Below are positions 24,114-31,843 of a DNA stretch of 64,000 nucleotides, piece by piece (positions within the stretch are counted from its first letter, which is position 1; every line of letters starts with the position of its first letter). The notes under the pieces were generated by a model. It had not been told where the DNA came from. It saw only the letters and a list, made by a program, of their open reading frames with translations, and ran no database searches. The stretch is from DASUPK01 sp963782345. Its GTDB lineage: Bacteria; Actinomycetota; Thermoleophilia; Solirubrobacterales; 70-9. The stretch is from NCBI GenBank assembly GCA_963782345.1, contig CAWAJF010000010.1:1-64000 (forward strand), read 5' to 3'. The position numbers and the translations under genes are program-made.

Positions 24114-24938
24114 ATGAGCGAGCGAGACGGATACGAACACGGCGTTCCCTGCTTCGTCGCCGGCGTCTTCCCCGACCCCGGGGCGGCGGTCTCCTTCTAC
24201 GAGGAGCTGTTCGGCTGGGAGACCGAGAACCTGATGCCGCCCGAGCACCCCGGCGACTACTTCCTCTGCCGGCTGCGAGGCCGCGACGTCGCCGCGATCG
24301 TCTCCCAGGACGGCGGGCCGGCGCCGCCACAGGCCGTCTGGACGATGCTCGTCTCGGTGGAGAGCGCGGACGAGGCCGCGTCGAGAGCGGCGAACGTGGG
24401 CGGCACGGTGATCGGCGAGCCCTTCGACTCGCCCGGCGGCGGCCGCCAGGCGGTCCTGGCCGACCCCGCGGGGGCGGTCTTCTCCGTCTGGGAGCCGCGC
24501 CAGCGCCACGGCGCCCAACTAGTCAATGAGCCGAGCGCCTGGTCGATGAGCGGGCTGAGCACGGACGACCCGGAGGCTGCGAAGCGCTTCTACACCGAGG
24601 TCTTCGGCTGGGACACGAAGAGCTTCGACATGGGAGGCGCCGAGCTGACGATGTGGACGGTTCCCGGCTATGTCGGAGGAGAGCCCCACCAGCCCGTCCC
24701 GCGCGACGTGGTGGCGACGATGCTGCCGCCGAGCGCGGATGGGGACCCGCCTCCGCCCCATTGGAGTGTCGACTTCTGGATTGCCGACGTCGATGAGGCG
24801 GCGCGGAAGGTGCCCGGGCTCGGCGGCCAGGTGCTGGCCGCGCCCTACGACGTCCCCAACACCGGCCTGAAGCAGGGCGTATTCACGGACCCGCAGGGGG
24901 CAGCCTTGTCGCTCACGCAGCCCCCGGCGGCGAGCTGA
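24114..24938 (+). CDS. Double-domain VOC (glyoxalase/bleomycin-resistance fold) protein
   Basis: Two vicinal-oxygen-chelate domains in 274 residues: first about 8-125 (VPCFVAGVFPDPGAAVSFYEELFGWE; AVLADPAGAVFSVW), second about 140-270 (WSMSGLSTDDPEAAKRFYTEVFGWD; GVFTDPQGAALSLTQ). Members range from hydroxylases and isomerases to drug-binding proteins. A strong GAGGAGGAG precedes the ATG. Regulated probably by the divergent HxlR protein. Which small molecule it binds is unknown. Confidence 0.8.
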   Translation: MSERDGYEHGVPCFVAGVFPDPGAAVSFYEELFGWETENLMPPEHPGDYFLCRLRGRDVAAIVSQDGGPAPPQAVWTMLVSVESADEAASRAANVGGTVIGEPFDSPGGGRQAVLADPAGAVFSVWEPRQRHGAQLVNEPSAWSMSGLSTDDPEAAKRFYTEVFGWDTKSFDMGGAELTMWTVPGYVGGEPHQPVPRDVVATMLPPSADGDPPPPHWSVDFWIADVDEAARKVPGLGGQVLAAPYDVPNTGLKQGVFTDPQGAALSLTQPPAAS

Positions 24939-24941
24939 CCG

Positions 24942-26183
24942 CTACCGGGCGGAGCCGGCTTCCGCGTCCGCCGGCCGCAGGCAGTACCCGAAGGCGGTCA
25001 ACGAGTCCGCGGGGCCGAAATAGCCGAATGCGGTCGCCGACCAGGTCCCGTCATCGTTGAAGTACCCGCCGCCGAAGAAGGCGCTACCGGTCCCGCCGAG
25101 GCTGAAGCCGCCCGAGGTCAGCTCGAGGCCGGGTGGACACGAAGGTGTGGTGGCGACCGCCGGGCCGGCCGGGGGGACCGGAGTGGAAGCCTGAACCTCG
25201 GTCAGCGGCAGGCTCGGATCCGTCGCACAGTAGGCAATCGCCGTCAGCTCGCCGCCATCGTGGCCGGCGGCGTAGGCGGTGACCCGCCAGGCGGTCGGCG
25301 AGATCGCCCTCGACTCGGTGATGTAGTTACCGCCCTCGGTACGAAACGGAGTGGTGAAGTTGGTTCGCTGGAATCCGCCCGAGAACAGGTACTGCCCCGC
25401 CGGGCAGCTCGCGATCGCCGTGTTGACGCCGTGCCGCCGCACGAACACGGTGCGGTGGGGCGACGACATCGGCACCAGCCCCCTGCCGCAGACCACCTGG
25501 AGGGTGGCGGTGCGACGCGTGGTATGGCGAGGGCTGCGGTCGATGATCAGCGCTGTGACGTGGAAGCCGCGCTGGACCCCCAGCCGCTCATAGGAATGGG
25601 GATAGATCCCCTCGCCATCCGGGCCGAGCCCCGGGTAGCTCGTCAGCCCGCCCCCGAGGGGGGACGAGCCATGCGGGCAGAGAACCACCAGCCGCTTCGC
25701 CCGGTCAGGGTGCTTCAGCCGGAACGCCTTCGCAATGAAGCTGAGACGCCTGAGCGGCCCGCGCCCCAGACGGCGCGCCTCGGCGCCGCGCCGGCTGGGG
25801 GGCACTCCCCGCCGGTAGACCTCTCCGCCGGCGGTATCCAGGACGAAGGTCTTCCCGTGGTGGCGAAGGGCGAAGACCATCCGCTGGCAGGAGCTGCGCT
25901 TGCCGATCACGAAGACCACGTCCGGCCGTTTCGCGCCGTCGAACCCGCGAGCCACCTCCGACGGGAGGGGCCCCCAAAACCGCACCAGTGCGGCCATCCG
26001 GCGAGGCGCCGCATAGCAGCCGTCCCTCGATCCGGAACGCTGGCCCCCCGCCACCTTGAAGGCGATCTCGAGCTTCCTGGTCGGCAGATTGTGGCCCCCG
26101 GAGCGCACCGCCTGAGCGCGATCCGCGCCACCGGACAGCCCGAGCACCGCGGCGAGAAGGAACGCGATTCCTGCCGGGGCCAA
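24942..26183 (-). CDS. Secreted protein of unknown function, Gly/aromatic-rich
   Basis: With the TTG at 26183 the product is 413 residues and begins MAPAGIAFLLAAVLGLSGGA, a credible signal peptide. Eight or so cysteines are spread through the mature part (DGCYAAP, SSCQRMV, VLCPHGSSPLGGGL, VVCGRGL, ASCPAGQYLFSGGFQRTNF, CPPGLELTSGGFSLGG). Repeated CPxGxxLxSGGF-like blocks and GxRxVTAYAAG-like blocks look like a small beta-domain duplicated in extracellular actinobacterial proteins. No catalytic motif. Starts 5 bp after the upstream membrane-protein gene, so they are coupled. Confidence 0.6.
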   Translation of the reverse strand: MAPAGIAFLLAAVLGLSGGADRAQAVRSGGHNLPTRKLEIAFKVAGGQRSGSRDGCYAAPRRMAALVRFWGPLPSEVARGFDGAKRPDVVFVIGKRSSCQRMVFALRHHGKTFVLDTAGGEVYRRGVPPSRRGAEARRLGRGPLRRLSFIAKAFRLKHPDRAKRLVVLCPHGSSPLGGGLTSYPGLGPDGEGIYPHSYERLGVQRGFHVTALIIDRSPRHTTRRTATLQVVCGRGLVPMSSPHRTVFVRRHGVNTAIASCPAGQYLFSGGFQRTNFTTPFRTEGGNYITESRAISPTAWRVTAYAAGHDGGELTAIAYCATDPSLPLTEVQASTPVPPAGPAVATTPSCPPGLELTSGGFSLGGTGSAFFGGGYFNDDGTWSATAFGYFGPADSLTAFGYCLRPADAEAGSAR

Positions 26184-26188
26184 AAGGC

Positions 26189-26611
26189 CTAGCTGGTCCC
26201 GGCGGCTCGGAGCGCAAGCAGGAAGATCACCAAGCAAGCCGTAGCCATTATGCCGGTGTCCCGCCGGACGATCGCCAGGGCGATCTGAGTCTGGCGCTCC
26301 TCCGGAAGGGAGCGGACATCCAGGTCGCCGAGCTCCTGGGCCACCGCACCGGCGCGGACCACCTCGGCGAGCAGCGAGACGACCAGAGGCAGGACGCCGT
26401 AGAGGATGTGCAACTGCTCGGCGTGGTGACCGGTGAAGACGAGGAGGAGCCCAAGCAGGGCCTGGAGGACGACGGTCGCCTGAGCGATTCGGAGCGCGTA
26501 CCAGAACCCGACCGTCGGGCGATCCTGGAGCCATGAGATCCCGCCCCAGACCCCCGCGACCAGATTCGCGGCGATCAGGCAGACCCCGACTACGAGATGG
26601 ACTTCCGGCAC
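26189..26611 (-). CDS. Four-helix membrane protein, unknown function
   Basis: A 140-residue integral membrane protein with hydrophobic segments at about residues 5-24, 38-60, 69-88 and 118-135. Charged residues (GHHAEQLH between helices 2 and 3, and a polar loop 90-112) mark the loops; the His pair could bind metal or haem, but that is speculation. Operon with the secreted protein downstream. Its start is 135 bp from nuoA, divergent. Confidence 0.6.
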   Translation of the reverse strand: MPEVHLVVGVCLIAANLVAGVWGGISWLQDRPTVGFWYALRIAQATVVLQALLGLLLVFTGHHAEQLHILYGVLPLVVSLLAEVVRAGAVAQELGDLDVRSLPEERQTQIALAIVRRDTGIMATACLVIFLLALRAAGTS

Positions 26612-26693
26612 GGCCGCGGGAGATTACGGGCTTCGAGACGGCAAAACCGCCAGAAAGGGTCGGGATTCGGCTTGCTGATGCGGAAAAGCACTA

Positions 26694-26746
26694 TGTAACA
26701 CCTTGCTACAAAGTCGCGGACGCGGTGGTATAACGCCCAGCGGACC
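26694..26746 (+). promoter_or_regulatory. nuo operon promoter with overlapping palindrome
   Basis: TATAAC at 26729-26734 is a good -10; 17 bp upstream is CTACAA (26706-26711) as a weak -35. The imperfect palindrome TGTAACA-CCT-TGCTACA (26694-26710) covers the -35. The expected transcription start is within about 6 bases of the GTG at 26747, and there is no ribosome binding site, so the nuo message is probably leaderless. Confidence 0.6.
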
Positions 26747-27106
26747 GTGCTTCAGAGCTACCTCCCAGTTCTCGTGTTCGCCGGCCTCGGAATCATCGTG
26801 GGAGGCGCCTTCGCACTGCTGAACTCGATCACCGGGCCGAAGCGCCCGAACCCGATCAAGGGGCAGCCGTATGAGTGCGGGCTCCCCTCCCACATCACCC
26901 GCGCGTTCCGCTTCGGCGTGAGCTTCTACATGATCGCGATGCTGTTCATCCTCTTCGATATCGAGGTCGTCTTCCTGTATCCGGTCGGCGTCCTCGTGCA
27001 CGCCACCAAGAGCGTCTTCGTCCTGGGAGAGATCCTCGTCTTCGTCGCGCTGTTGCTCGTCGCCCTGGTCTTCGTCTGGCGTCGAGGAGCGCTCGATTGG
27101 AAGTAG
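26747..27106 (+). CDS. nuoA: NADH-quinone oxidoreductase subunit A
   Basis: Small membrane subunit of complex I, which couples NADH oxidation by quinone to proton pumping. 119 residues with three membrane helices (about 4-25, 58-80, 90-112). The conserved YECGLPSHITRAFRFGVSFY and LFILFDIEVVFLYP are diagnostic. GTG start. First gene of the operon. Its end overlaps the nuoB start by 10 bp. Confidence 0.97.
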   Translation: MLQSYLPVLVFAGLGIIVGGAFALLNSITGPKRPNPIKGQPYECGLPSHITRAFRFGVSFYMIAMLFILFDIEVVFLYPVGVLVHATKSVFVLGEILVFVALLLVALVFVWRRGALDWK

Positions 27107-27762
27107 AGAGGGAGAGCCTTCGAGCCCGCCAGCTGCGCGCGCGCGACCTGCTCCGCGGCGACCTGGAGGGGCGCGACCTCGATCAGTACGTCGAGGAGCG
27201 GCTGCTCACCACGACTCTCGAGAACGTCCTCAACTGGGGGCGCTCGAACGCTCTCTTCCCGATGACCTTCGGCCTCGCCTGCTGCGCCATCGAGATGATG
27301 TCGATGGTCACCTCGCGCTACGACATCGCGAGGTTCGGCGCCGAGGCCTTCCGCGCCTCCCCGCGGCAGGCGGACATGCTGATCCTCTCCGGCAGGGTGT
27401 CCGTGAAGATGGCCCCGGTCGTCCGGCGCGTCTACGACCAGATGCTGGAGCCCAAGTGGGTGATCGCGATGGGCGCCTGCTCCTCCTCGGGCGGGATGTT
27501 CGCCAACTACGCGGTCGTCCAGGGCGCCGACAAGTTCATGCCGGTCGACATCCACGTGCCGGGCTGCCCGCCCCGCCCCGAGGCCCTGCTCCACGGCTTC
27601 AACAAGCTGCAGCGGCTGGTCCGCGGCCAGCCGGACCTCGGCTGGCGCGAGCGCTACAACGCCGAGGGCACCGAGGAGTGGGCCCGATTCGAGTCCGGTG
27701 AGCCGACCAGGGAGGCGCTCGAGCGCGCCGCCAAGGCGATCCGGGAGCCCGAGAATGCCTGA
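27097..27762 (+). CDS. nuoB: NADH-quinone oxidoreductase subunit B
   Basis: Carries the terminal [4Fe-4S] cluster N2 that gives electrons to quinone. Ligands: tandem Cys62-Cys63 in GLACCAIEMM, Cys128 in GACSSSGGMF and Cys157 in PGCPPRPEAL. The TTG at 27097 lies inside nuoA, preceded by GAGGAG at 9 bp, and gives 221 residues; the first 40 are a charged leader longer than in E. coli. Overlaps nuoC by 8 bp. Confidence 0.97.
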   Translation: MEVERESLRARQLRARDLLRGDLEGRDLDQYVEERLLTTTLENVLNWGRSNALFPMTFGLACCAIEMMSMVTSRYDIARFGAEAFRASPRQADMLILSGRVSVKMAPVVRRVYDQMLEPKWVIAMGACSSSGGMFANYAVVQGADKFMPVDIHVPGCPPRPEALLHGFNKLQRLVRGQPDLGWRERYNAEGTEEWARFESGEPTREALERAAKAIREPENA

Positions 27763-28381
27763 CGCGCCTGGGCTGGAGCTGATCGCCCAGGGGATCGAAA
27801 AGGGGCGCCAGGGGACCGTCATCGAGACCTCGGTCGAGCACGACCGCGCGACGCTGATCATCAACCCCGAGGGCGTCCTGCACGCGCTCACCTGGCTGCG
27901 CGACACCCCCGAGCAGGGCTATCGCTTTCTCTCCAGCGTGCACGCCGCCGACTACCTGCCAGCCACCCCGCGCTTCGCCGTCCACTACGAGCTGCTGGCC
28001 CGGGAGCGGATGGAGCGCCTGCACGTGAAGGCTCTGCTCGCCGACCCTGACGCAGGAGAGGAAACGTTCAGGGTTGCCACGCCGTCGGCGCCCTCGCCCG
28101 GCATGTCCGGAAGCGAAGCTGAGGACATGCCGGTTGATGAGGCCGGTGGATCGCCACTGCCAGCGATCGACTCGTGCGTTGATCTCTTCCCGACGGCCGA
28201 GTACCAGGAACGGGAGGCCTACGACTTCTTCGGGATCGTCTTCCGCGGCCATCCCGACCTCCGCCGGATCCTGATGCCGGAGGACTACGTCGGCTGGCCG
28301 CAGCGACGCGACTTCCCAATCGGCGGCGAGCCGGTCCTGTTCACGCACAACGAGATCGAAGCCCCGCGCTGGTTCGAGTGA
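27755..28381 (+). CDS. nuoC: NADH-quinone oxidoreductase subunit C (with inserted palindromic segment)
   Basis: Peripheral-arm subunit (30 kDa-type). Landmarks: YRFLSSVHAADYLP, then after the insert FPTAEYQEREAYDFFGI, GHPDLRRILMPEDYVGWP and RRDFPI. 208 residues. Between ALLAD (about residue 98) and DLFPTAEY (about 147) the family has roughly 10-15 residues; here there are about 45, of low-complexity Ser/Pro/Gly/Glu composition. The DNA of this part forms three consecutive stem-loops (28044-28168). It keeps the frame, so the protein remains complete. ATG start inside nuoB; stop overlaps the nuoD ATG. Confidence 0.95.
   Translation: MPDAPGLELIAQGIEKGRQGTVIETSVEHDRATLIINPEGVLHALTWLRDTPEQGYRFLSSVHAADYLPATPRFAVHYELLARERMERLHVKALLADPDAGEETFRVATPSAPSPGMSGSEAEDMPVDEAGGSPLPAIDSCVDLFPTAEYQEREAYDFFGIVFRGHPDLRRILMPEDYVGWPQRRDFPIGGEPVLFTHNEIEAPRWFE
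28044..28168. repeat. Palindromic element inserted in nuoC
   Basis: Three stems in a row: ACCCTGA (28044-28050)/TCAGGGT (28068-28074); CCGGCATGTCC (28098-28108)/GGACATGCCGG (28123-28133), whose loop itself holds AGC-GAA-GCT; and GATCGC (28149-28154)/GCGATC (28163-28168). It coincides with the extra residues of NuoC. It behaves like a protein-coding palindromic repeat, similar in concept to Rickettsia palindromic elements, but I know no named family for it. Confidence 0.65.
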
Positions 28382-29685
28382 TGGCCGACGAACTGCTCAG
28401 AGACGAGGCGGACATCACCGAGCGCGGGTACTCCCGCCTGGAGGAAGACCCGTCCTCGCCTCTCGTCGACGCCGCCGAGATCGCCCACCAGGACCTCGGT
28501 GGACCCGGCCTCGAGCCCGAGCAGGAGATCCTGACGATCAACATGGGCCCGCACCACCCCGCGACCCACGGGGTGCTCCGGCTGATCGTGACGCTCCAGG
28601 GCGAGCGCGTCCTGGAGGTCAAGCCGATCATGGGCTACCTCCACACCGGCATCGAGAAGTCCTGCGAGGACAAGAGCTACTGGAAGGTGATCCCGTTCGT
28701 GGAGCGGATGGACTACCTCTCCTACTTCTTCCAGATGGAGTCCTTCTGCGGGTGCGTCGAGCGGATGATCGAGCTTGAAATCCCCGACCGCGCCAAGTAC
28801 CTGCGCGTGCTCCACATGGAGCTCAACAGGATCCACTCCCATCTGGTTTGGCTGGGCACCTCGGCCCTCGACCTCGGCGCAATCTCGATGTTCTGGTACT
28901 GCTTCCGCGAGCGCGACACGATCCTCGATCTCTTCGAGATGTCGGCCGGCCAGCGGATGCACACGCGCTACTTCCAGGTCGGCGGGGTCTTCGAGGACAT
29001 CCCGGTCGGCTTCGAGCGGAAGGTCCGTCAGTTCTGCGACCTGATGCCAAGCCGGATCGACCAGTACGAGGCGCTGCTGGACCGCAACGAGATCTTCCTG
29101 CACCGCACCCGCAACGTCGGGATCGTCTCGCGCGAGCGCCTGTTGGAGCTCGGTGTCACCGGTCCGCTGCTCCGGGCCGCCGGCGAGCCCTGGGATCTCC
29201 GCAAGAGCCCGGGCTACCTCTCCTACGGCGACTTCGACTTCAAGATCCCGGTCGGGACGGTCGGCGACGGCTATGACCGCTACCGCGTTCGCCTCCAGGA
29301 GATGCGGGAGTCGGTGCGGATCATCGAGCAGGTGCTCGACGGTCTGCCCGAGGGCCCGTGGATCTCCGACGACCGCAAGTACGTCCTGCCGCCCAGGGAC
29401 GAGCTCTCGACCTCGATGGAGGCCCTGATCCACCACTTCAAGCTCGTCACCGAGGGCTACCGGGTGCCGCCGGGCGAGCTCTATTACTCGATCGAGTCGC
29501 CGCGTGGCGAGCTCGGCTGCTTCGTCCTCGCCGATGGCTCCTCCAAGCCGGCCCGGGTCCACTTCCGCGACCCCTCATTCGTCAACCTCCAGGCCTTCCG
29601 CGACATGTCCGTCGGTGGTCTGATCGCAGACCTGATCCAGAACCTCGCGATGCTCGACCCGATCATCGGAGGCGTGGACCGATGA
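28381..29685 (+). CDS. nuoD: NADH-quinone oxidoreductase subunit D
   Basis: The 49-kDa-type subunit that shapes the quinone site together with NuoB. 434 residues; NMGPHHPATHGVLRL contains the quinone-binding His, GYLHTGIEK and HMELNRIHSHL follow, and the ending IIGGVDR is typical. nuoC and nuoD are separate genes here, unlike the fused nuoCD of E. coli. ATG overlaps the nuoC stop. About 45 N-terminal residues are extra and acidic. Confidence 0.97.
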   Translation: MADELLRDEADITERGYSRLEEDPSSPLVDAAEIAHQDLGGPGLEPEQEILTINMGPHHPATHGVLRLIVTLQGERVLEVKPIMGYLHTGIEKSCEDKSYWKVIPFVERMDYLSYFFQMESFCGCVERMIELEIPDRAKYLRVLHMELNRIHSHLVWLGTSALDLGAISMFWYCFRERDTILDLFEMSAGQRMHTRYFQVGGVFEDIPVGFERKVRQFCDLMPSRIDQYEALLDRNEIFLHRTRNVGIVSRERLLELGVTGPLLRAAGEPWDLRKSPGYLSYGDFDFKIPVGTVGDGYDRYRVRLQEMRESVRIIEQVLDGLPEGPWISDDRKYVLPPRDELSTSMEALIHHFKLVTEGYRVPPGELYYSIESPRGELGCFVLADGSSKPARVHFRDPSFVNLQAFRDMSVGGLIADLIQNLAMLDPIIGGVDR

Positions 29686-30491
29686 GCCCGATGATCCCGA
29701 AGGGCAAGCGGGACTGGACCAGCGACCCCGGCCACATCCACGACGCGCCGGAACCGCCGCCCATGCCCGATGAGCAGGAGCGTCTCGGCGTCGAGATCCC
29801 GCCCGAGGAGATCGAGGCCAAGCAGGCGGCCGAGGAGTCGCGCGAGCCCCACGGCGAGCCCGCCCCGGTGCCCGAGCCATCCGAGGTGAACGTGCCCCGC
29901 GCTCTCGCGCAGGAGATCCGGCGCGCGATGAAGCGCTACCCACAGAAGAACTCGGCGGCGATCCCGGCGCTCTGGGCCGTCCAGAGGCGCTATGGCTGGT
30001 GCACGCCGGAGGGAATCGAGCAGGCCGCGACGGTCATGGGAGTGACCCCCGGCTACCTCGAGTCGGTGGCGAGCTTCTACGACCTGTTCCGCCTGGAGCC
30101 CGTGGGCGAGCACCAGGTGCTGGTCTGCACCAACATCAGCTGCTGGCTCCGGGGCGCCGACCGGCTGCTCGAGGCCTTCGGCGATGCCGCCGGCGTGGAG
30201 GGTCAGGGCACCTCTGAGGATGGCAAGGTCTTCGTGCGCGGATTCGAGTGCCTGGGCGCCTGCGATCTCGCCCCGATGGCGTCGATCGACGAGCGCTACT
30301 ACGGGCCGCTCGATCAGTCGGATGCGGACGCCGCCGTCGAGCAGCTCCGCTCGCGCAAGGAGGTCCTGCCCGAGAAGCGGCTGCAGGACCGCGCCGCGGC
30401 CGGTGGCGCCCGCGGGAGCGGCGACAAGCGGCTCAGCCGTCATCCCATCAACAAGGGAAGCCGCCCGCAACCCGGGAAGGGGAAGAGCTGA
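29682..30491 (+). CDS. nuoE: NADH-quinone oxidoreductase subunit E (extended)
   Basis: Holds the [2Fe-2S] cluster N1a of the NADH-dehydrogenase module. Ligands: CTNISC and later ECLGAC. The domain (about residues 75-215; YPQKNSAAIPALWAVQRRYG, SVASFYDLFR) is standard, but a Pro/Glu-rich N-terminal extension of about 70 residues and a basic C-terminal tail of about 50 (KRLSRHPINKGSRPQPGKGK) bring it to 269, against about 160-180 usual. Starts in the nuoD stop (ATGA). Confidence 0.95.
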   Translation: MSPMIPKGKRDWTSDPGHIHDAPEPPPMPDEQERLGVEIPPEEIEAKQAAEESREPHGEPAPVPEPSEVNVPRALAQEIRRAMKRYPQKNSAAIPALWAVQRRYGWCTPEGIEQAATVMGVTPGYLESVASFYDLFRLEPVGEHQVLVCTNISCWLRGADRLLEAFGDAAGVEGQGTSEDGKVFVRGFECLGACDLAPMASIDERYYGPLDQSDADAAVEQLRSRKEVLPEKRLQDRAAAGGARGSGDKRLSRHPINKGSRPQPGKGKS

Positions 30492-31843
30492 TGGCCGCCC
30501 AGGAGACCCGCCTCCTCTTCCGCAACATCGACGAGCCCGGCCTCGCCTCAATCGAGACCTACCGCAAGCTCGGCGGCTACCAGTCGATCGGCAAGGCCTA
30601 CCGGGAGATGACGCCCGAGGAGGTGCTCAACGAGCTCGAGGCCTCGGGCCTGCGCGGCCGCGGCGGCGCGGGCTTCTCGATGGGAAAGAAGGCCTCCTTC
30701 CTGCCCCGCGGCGACATGGACAAGTACCTCTGCTGCAACGCGGACGAGTCCGAGCCCGGCGCCTTCAAGGACCGCGAGCTGCTGCAGAAGAACCCGCACC
30801 AGCTGATCGAGGGGATCATCGTCGCCGCTCGCGCGGCCGGCGCCAACCGCTGCTTCGTCTACATCCGTGGCGAGTACGACCTGCAGGCGGACATCCTCGA
30901 CACCGCCGTCGAGGAGGCCTACGAGGCGGGGTTCCTCGGCGATGACGTGCTTGGCACCGGCGAGCAGGTCGAGCTCGTCGTCCACCGAGGCGCCGGCGCC
31001 TACATCTGCGGCGAGGAGACCGCTCTGCTCGACTCACTCGAGGGCAAGCGCGGCAACCCGCGGCTGAAGCCCCCGTTCCCCGCCGTGCAGGGCCTCTACG
31101 ACGGGCCGACGCTGATCAACAACGTCGAGACCCTCTCCAACGCGCCGCACATCATCGCCTCGGGCGCCGACTGGTTCAAGAGCTTCGGCACCGAGCAGTC
31201 GCCGGGAACCAAGGTCACCTCGGTCTCGGGGGACGTGCGGCGCCCGGGCAACTACGAGGTCGAGCTCGGCATCCCGACCAAGACGCTGATCAACGAGCTC
31301 GCCGGCGGCCCGCTCGAGGGGCGGAAGATCAAGGGGTTCTTCCCCGGCGGCTCCTCGTCGCCGGTGCTGCTGCCGGACGAGGGCCTCGACCTGCCCTACA
31401 GCTTCGAGGCGATGCAGGGGGCCGGTTCGATGCTCGGCTCCGGCTCGATCATCGTCTTCGACGACACCACCAGCGTCGTCGAGCTGGCACTCCGGACGGC
31501 GCGGTTCTACCACCACGAGTCCTGCGGCAAGTGCACACCGTGCCGCGAGGGGACGAACTGGACGGTGAAGATGCTCGAGCGGATGATCCGCGGCCAGGCG
31601 ACGCCGATCGACCTGGAGACCGTCGCCTCGGTCCAGGACAACATCATCGGCAACTGCCTCTGCGTCCTCGGCGACTCGATGGCGATGCCCGTCGGCGCGA
31701 TGGTGAAGAAGTTCCGCGACGAGTTCATCGAGGCGATCCAGCACGGCGTGCCGGGCGCCAGCCTCGGAGCGCCGAGCGGCGACCCGGCCATCTCGGCTTC
31801 GGGGCGGGACCCGATGCCGGTGAGGGCGGGAGCCGTCGCGTGA
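30491..31843 (+). CDS. nuoF: NADH-quinone oxidoreductase subunit F
   Basis: Binds NADH, FMN and [4Fe-4S] cluster N3; entry point for electrons. 450 residues. Motifs: GLRGRGGAGFSMGKK (FMN/NADH), AYICGEETALLDSLEG, and the cluster ligands ESCGKCTPCREGT with a later NCLC. Starts at the nuoE stop (TGATG). The last 25 residues are a Pro/Ala tail. It overlaps nuoG by GTGA. Confidence 0.97.
   Translation: MAAQETRLLFRNIDEPGLASIETYRKLGGYQSIGKAYREMTPEEVLNELEASGLRGRGGAGFSMGKKASFLPRGDMDKYLCCNADESEPGAFKDRELLQKNPHQLIEGIIVAARAAGANRCFVYIRGEYDLQADILDTAVEEAYEAGFLGDDVLGTGEQVELVVHRGAGAYICGEETALLDSLEGKRGNPRLKPPFPAVQGLYDGPTLINNVETLSNAPHIIASGADWFKSFGTEQSPGTKVTSVSGDVRRPGNYEVELGIPTKTLINELAGGPLEGRKIKGFFPGGSSSPVLLPDEGLDLPYSFEAMQGAGSMLGSGSIIVFDDTTSVVELALRTARFYHHESCGKCTPCREGTNWTVKMLERMIRGQATPIDLETVASVQDNIIGNCLCVLGDSMAMPVGAMVKKFRDEFIEAIQHGVPGASLGAPSGDPAISASGRDPMPVRAGAVA

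Noticed and set aside
25795..25840. Another copy of the nuoG/nuoJ palindromic core (GGCACTCCCCGCCGG)
   Set aside because: Only partly similar to ACTCCCGGCG and without long flanking arms; taken as coding sequence of the secreted protein.
28044..28168. Intrinsic terminator inside nuoC
   Set aside because: The stems have no U-run and the operon continues without a break through nuoD-N, so termination here is unlikely.
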